From positions 1 to 6,676 of the forward strand of contig CALMMC010000041.1 of the NCBI GenBank assembly GCA_937868205.1: a stretch of 6,676 nt of DNA, read 5' to 3'. Under the pieces are notes generated by a model that was given only the letters and a program-made list of their open reading frames with translations, made no database searches and was not told the origin of the DNA. Source of the stretch: JAAZPG01 sp012797375 (GTDB lineage Bacteria; Acidobacteriota; Aminicenantia; Aminicenantales; UBA4085). Shown piece after piece: positions 5,784 to 6,676 of the stretch. How positions within the stretch are numbered: the stretch's first letter is position 1; the number at the start of each line of letters is the position of its first letter. A program made the position numbers and the translations under genes.

Positions 5784-6650
5784 GTATCTGGCCCGATCCC
5801 CGAATGATGTACTTCAAACAGGTCAATTCCTGCAGCGCCATGGGACCCCGGCAATGCAGTTTGTTGGTGCTGATTCCGATCTCCGCGCCCAGCCCGAATT
5901 CGAACCCGTCCGTGAATCGCGTCGACGCGTTGACATACACGGCCGCGCTGTCCACTTCGTCCAGGAAACGTTCCGCCGCGTCATACCGTTCCGTCACGAT
6001 GCTGTCGGAATGATGCGAGCCGTACCGGTTGATGTGGTCAATCGCGGCGTCGAGCGATTCCACCACCTTGATGGACAGGATCCTGTCGAGGTATTCGGTA
6101 GTCCAGTCTTCGTCCGTGGCCTCTTTGCACGAAATGATCCGGCGGGTTTTCGGGCATCCGCGGAGTTCGCACCCGCCCATTTCGAGCGCCTGGGCCGCAT
6201 CCGGGAGGAATTCCCCGGCGATGTCTTCGTGAACCAGCAGAGTTTCCAGGGCGTTGCACACGCCGGGCCGCTGCAGCTTGGCGTTCAGGACAATCGATTT
6301 GGCCATCACGGGATCGGCGTCCGCATCCACATAGACGTGGCAGACCCCGTCGAGGTGCGCCACCACGGGAATGCGGGATTCTTCCAGGATGCGCGAAATC
6401 AGTCCTTTGCCGCCCCGGGGCACGACGACGTCGATGTAGCCGTTCATCTGGAGCAGTTCGCCCACGGCGGCCCGGTCGGTGGTCGTGATGATTTGCACCG
6501 CGGCCTCCGGCACGCCCGCCGCGACCGCCCCCGCCACGAACACCCTGGCTATGGCAATGTTCGAGTGGATGGCCTCGGATCCGCCCCGGAGAATGGTGGC
6601 GTTGCCCGATTTCAGGCCCAGCGCGGCCGCATCGGCGGTCACGTTCGGCC
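5776..6650 (-). CDS. proA: Gamma-glutamyl phosphate reductase, N-terminus cut off
   Basis: ProA reduces gamma-glutamyl phosphate to glutamate-5-semialdehyde with NADPH, the second step of proline synthesis. The frame is open from the stop at 5776 to 6650, about 291 codons. It begins inside the conserved RPNVT block (the first two bases are the GG of an Arg codon) and continues with LKSGNATILRGGSEA, VVPRGGKGLI, VVAHLDGVCHVYVD and LQRPGVCNALETLLVH, whose Cys is the expected catalytic nucleophile. The C-terminus, CRGPMALQELTCLKYIIRGS, closes the domain. Full-length ProA is about 415-420 residues, so roughly 115-120 N-terminal residues are missing. A GTG at 6642 is only an internal Val codon and not a start. 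The truncation is caused by adapter sequence, not by a natural break. nadD follows with an 8-base overlap. Confidence 0.94.
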
Positions 6651-6676
6651 CTGGCTCTTGTACACATCTGACGCTC
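6651..6676. other. Nextera/Tn5 mosaic-end adapter at the contig end
   Basis: The last 26 bases agree at 23 positions with the Nextera transposase adapter: the 19-bp mosaic end CTGTCTCTTATACACATCT (17/19, differing at 6654 and 6660) followed by GACGCTG (6/7). The genomic reading frame of proA runs exactly up to the base before the adapter, as expected for a tagmentation cut. This is a library artefact and not biological sequence. Confidence 0.88.

Noticed and set aside
4437..5807. A 456-codon plus-strand frame opposite the DUF1624 gene and nadD
   Set aside because: It is Gly/Arg/Glu-rich antisense translation, and both genes on the other strand have clear signatures.
6651..6676. A natural Tn5/IS50 end
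   Set aside because: The mosaic end is followed by the synthetic Read-1 adapter bases, and no transposase or target duplication is present.

Overview
The window is GC-rich bacterial DNA with tightly packed genes. It looks like a metagenome-assembled contig carrying two probable technical joins, and I found no new defence, mobile or RNA system in it. Positions 1 to about 5340 have the character of one genome: about two-thirds G+C in the lines I counted, a strong preference for C/G at third codon positions, and 4-bp ATGA gene overlaps. I cannot name the phylum. Having both a glutamyl- and a glutaminyl-tRNA synthetase places it among the minority of bacteria that charge tRNA-Gln directly. Positions about 5340 to 6650 (nadD, proA) are nearer 60% G+C in sampled lines with looser codon use, and probably come from another genome.

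Layout, left to right. On the minus strand, a GNAT acetyltransferase (622-1029) is followed, with an ATGA overlap, by a DUF2156 protein that runs off the left edge (1-625). A divergent intergenic region (1030-1206) holds a promoter for each side and an unusual two-tier palindrome. On the plus strand, gltX (1207-2499) and glnS (2496-4202) form a translationally coupled synthetase operon. The GluRS is short because its zinc-binding insert is missing. A convergent intergenic region (4203-4388) carries a direct repeat. On the minus strand, a DUF1624/HGSNAT-like membrane acyltransferase (4389-5126) has its own likely promoter and is preceded by a strong rho-independent terminator (5300-5337).

Upstream of that terminator the minus strand carries the first two-thirds of nadD (about 5340-5783), which overlaps the end of proA (5776-6650). 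NadD loses its C-terminal third just at the terminator and its frame runs on by chance into the DUF1624 gene, giving an apparent 464-residue fusion. I read this as a chimeric or rearranged junction and not a real bifunctional enzyme. ProA loses its N-terminus at position 6650, where the last 26 bases match the Nextera (Tn5 mosaic end) sequencing adapter at 23 positions. The contig therefore ends in untrimmed adapter.

The recognisable functions are housekeeping: aminoacylation of tRNA-Glu and tRNA-Gln, the proline-synthesis step at glutamate-5-semialdehyde, and NAD synthesis, plus two uncharacterised acyltransferase-type pairs. The points most worth checking are the Zn-less GluRS beside GlnRS, the leaderless GNAT promoter, the palindrome between the divergent promoters, and the two artefact-like joins.
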